Origin: Cellulomonas carbonis
Lineage (GTDB): Bacteria > Actinomycetota > Actinomycetes > Actinomycetales > Cellulomonadaceae
DNA length: 64,000 bases
Direction of reading: 5' to 3'
Assembly: GCF_014636275.1 (NCBI RefSeq)
Contig: NZ_BMEB01000004.1
Span: 248,001 to 312,000 of the forward strand
Shown here: positions 63,857-64,000 of the stretch, piece after piece
Numbering within the stretch: the first letter of the stretch is position 1
Layout of the letters: every line of letters starts with the position of its first letter
Notes under the pieces: model-generated
Told to the model about the DNA's origin: nothing
Database searches by the model: none
What the model saw: only the letters and a program-made list of their open reading frames with translations
Position numbers and translations under genes: made by a program

Positions 63857-64000
63857 ATGGCCGGCACGTTGGCGGAGAAGGTCTGGGACGCGCACATCGT
63901 GCGCCGTGGTACGGACGGGGCGCCCGACCTGCTCTACATCGACCTCCACCTGGTGCACGAGGTGACGAGCCCCCAGGCGTTCGAGGGCCTGCGGCTCGCG
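63857..64000 (+). CDS. leuC: 3-isopropylmalate dehydratase large subunit LeuC, N-terminal part
   Basis: The first 48 codons, starting [18 protein letters not shown] and with [22 protein letters not shown], are typical of LeuC. It isomerises 2- to 3-isopropylmalate with LeuD. GAGGAAGAG is a good ribosome site before ATG 63857. The gene runs off the window, so its end and iron-sulfur ligands are not seen. Confidence 0.93.
   Translation, partial: MAGTLAEKVWDAHIVRRGTDGAPDLLYIDLHLVHEVTSPQAFEGLRLA

Overview
The window is very GC-rich chromosomal DNA with dense GTG/ATG starts, many 1-4 base gene overlaps and very long open shadow frames. These traits, and the gene content, point to a high-GC actinobacterium. 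The order etfB-etfA, cysteine desulfurase-mnmA-(MetE-like)-ligA, gatC-gatA-gatB, ilvB-ilvN-ilvC, leuB, FAH hydrolase-gltX, tRNA-Gln/tRNA-Glu, IclR regulator/leuC follows the actinobacterial backbone known from mycobacteria. Several accessory genes (GH43 glycosidase, GlgE cluster, DUF3516 helicase) fit Micrococcales, possibly Cellulomonadaceae; that family-level guess is inference. I saw no CRISPR array, insertion sequence, prophage or replication origin.

Layout. (1) 1-10.6 kb, minus strand: an alpha-glucan cluster, glgX then glgE-treS-mak-glgB, with overlapping or closely spaced genes. It is the GlgE pathway: trehalose to maltose (TreS), to maltose-1-phosphate (Mak), to linear glucan (GlgE), to branched glucan (GlgB), with GlgX as debranching enzyme. 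(2) 10.9-25.3 kb, mostly plus strand: electron-transfer flavoprotein, tRNA thiolation (cysteine desulfurase, MnmA), DNA ligase A, and the GatCAB amidotransferase. (3) 25.3-29.6 kb: a hydroxyacid dehydrogenase coupled to an intracellular GH43 glycosidase, a LacI regulator with its own operator, and a pterin-dehydratase/VOC fusion. (4) 29.8-42 kb: branched-chain amino acid synthesis, ilvD, ilvB-(racemase)-ilvN, ilvC, leuB, ilvE and cimA. Two separate peptide-leader attenuators are visible, one before ilvB (Val/Leu codons) and one before cimA (Ile-rich). (5) 42-55 kb: mixed housekeeping and stress genes, including a thiol S-transferase, lipoate ligase, YggS, YbaK, a large helicase, an ECF41-type sigma factor with a carboxymuconolactone-decarboxylase partner carrying a matching promoter, a phosphoribosyltransferase-hydrolase fusion, a predicted DNA glycosylase and RNase HI. 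(6) 55.3-64 kb: FAH hydrolase, gltX, a HAD phosphatase, a gamma-glutamyltransferase, two tRNAs, a TetR/deiodinase-like redoxin pair with two matching operators, and an IclR (LtbR-like) regulator divergent from leuC, which runs off the window.

A general feature is leaderless transcription. At least a dozen genes have a TANNNT -10 hexamer ending 6-8 bases before the start codon, and this was used to choose starts. The strongest candidates for something little described are the racemase gene translationally coupled between the two acetolactate synthase subunits, the paired leader-peptide attenuators, the TetR/redoxin module, and a MetE-like protein that lacks the expected zinc ligands.
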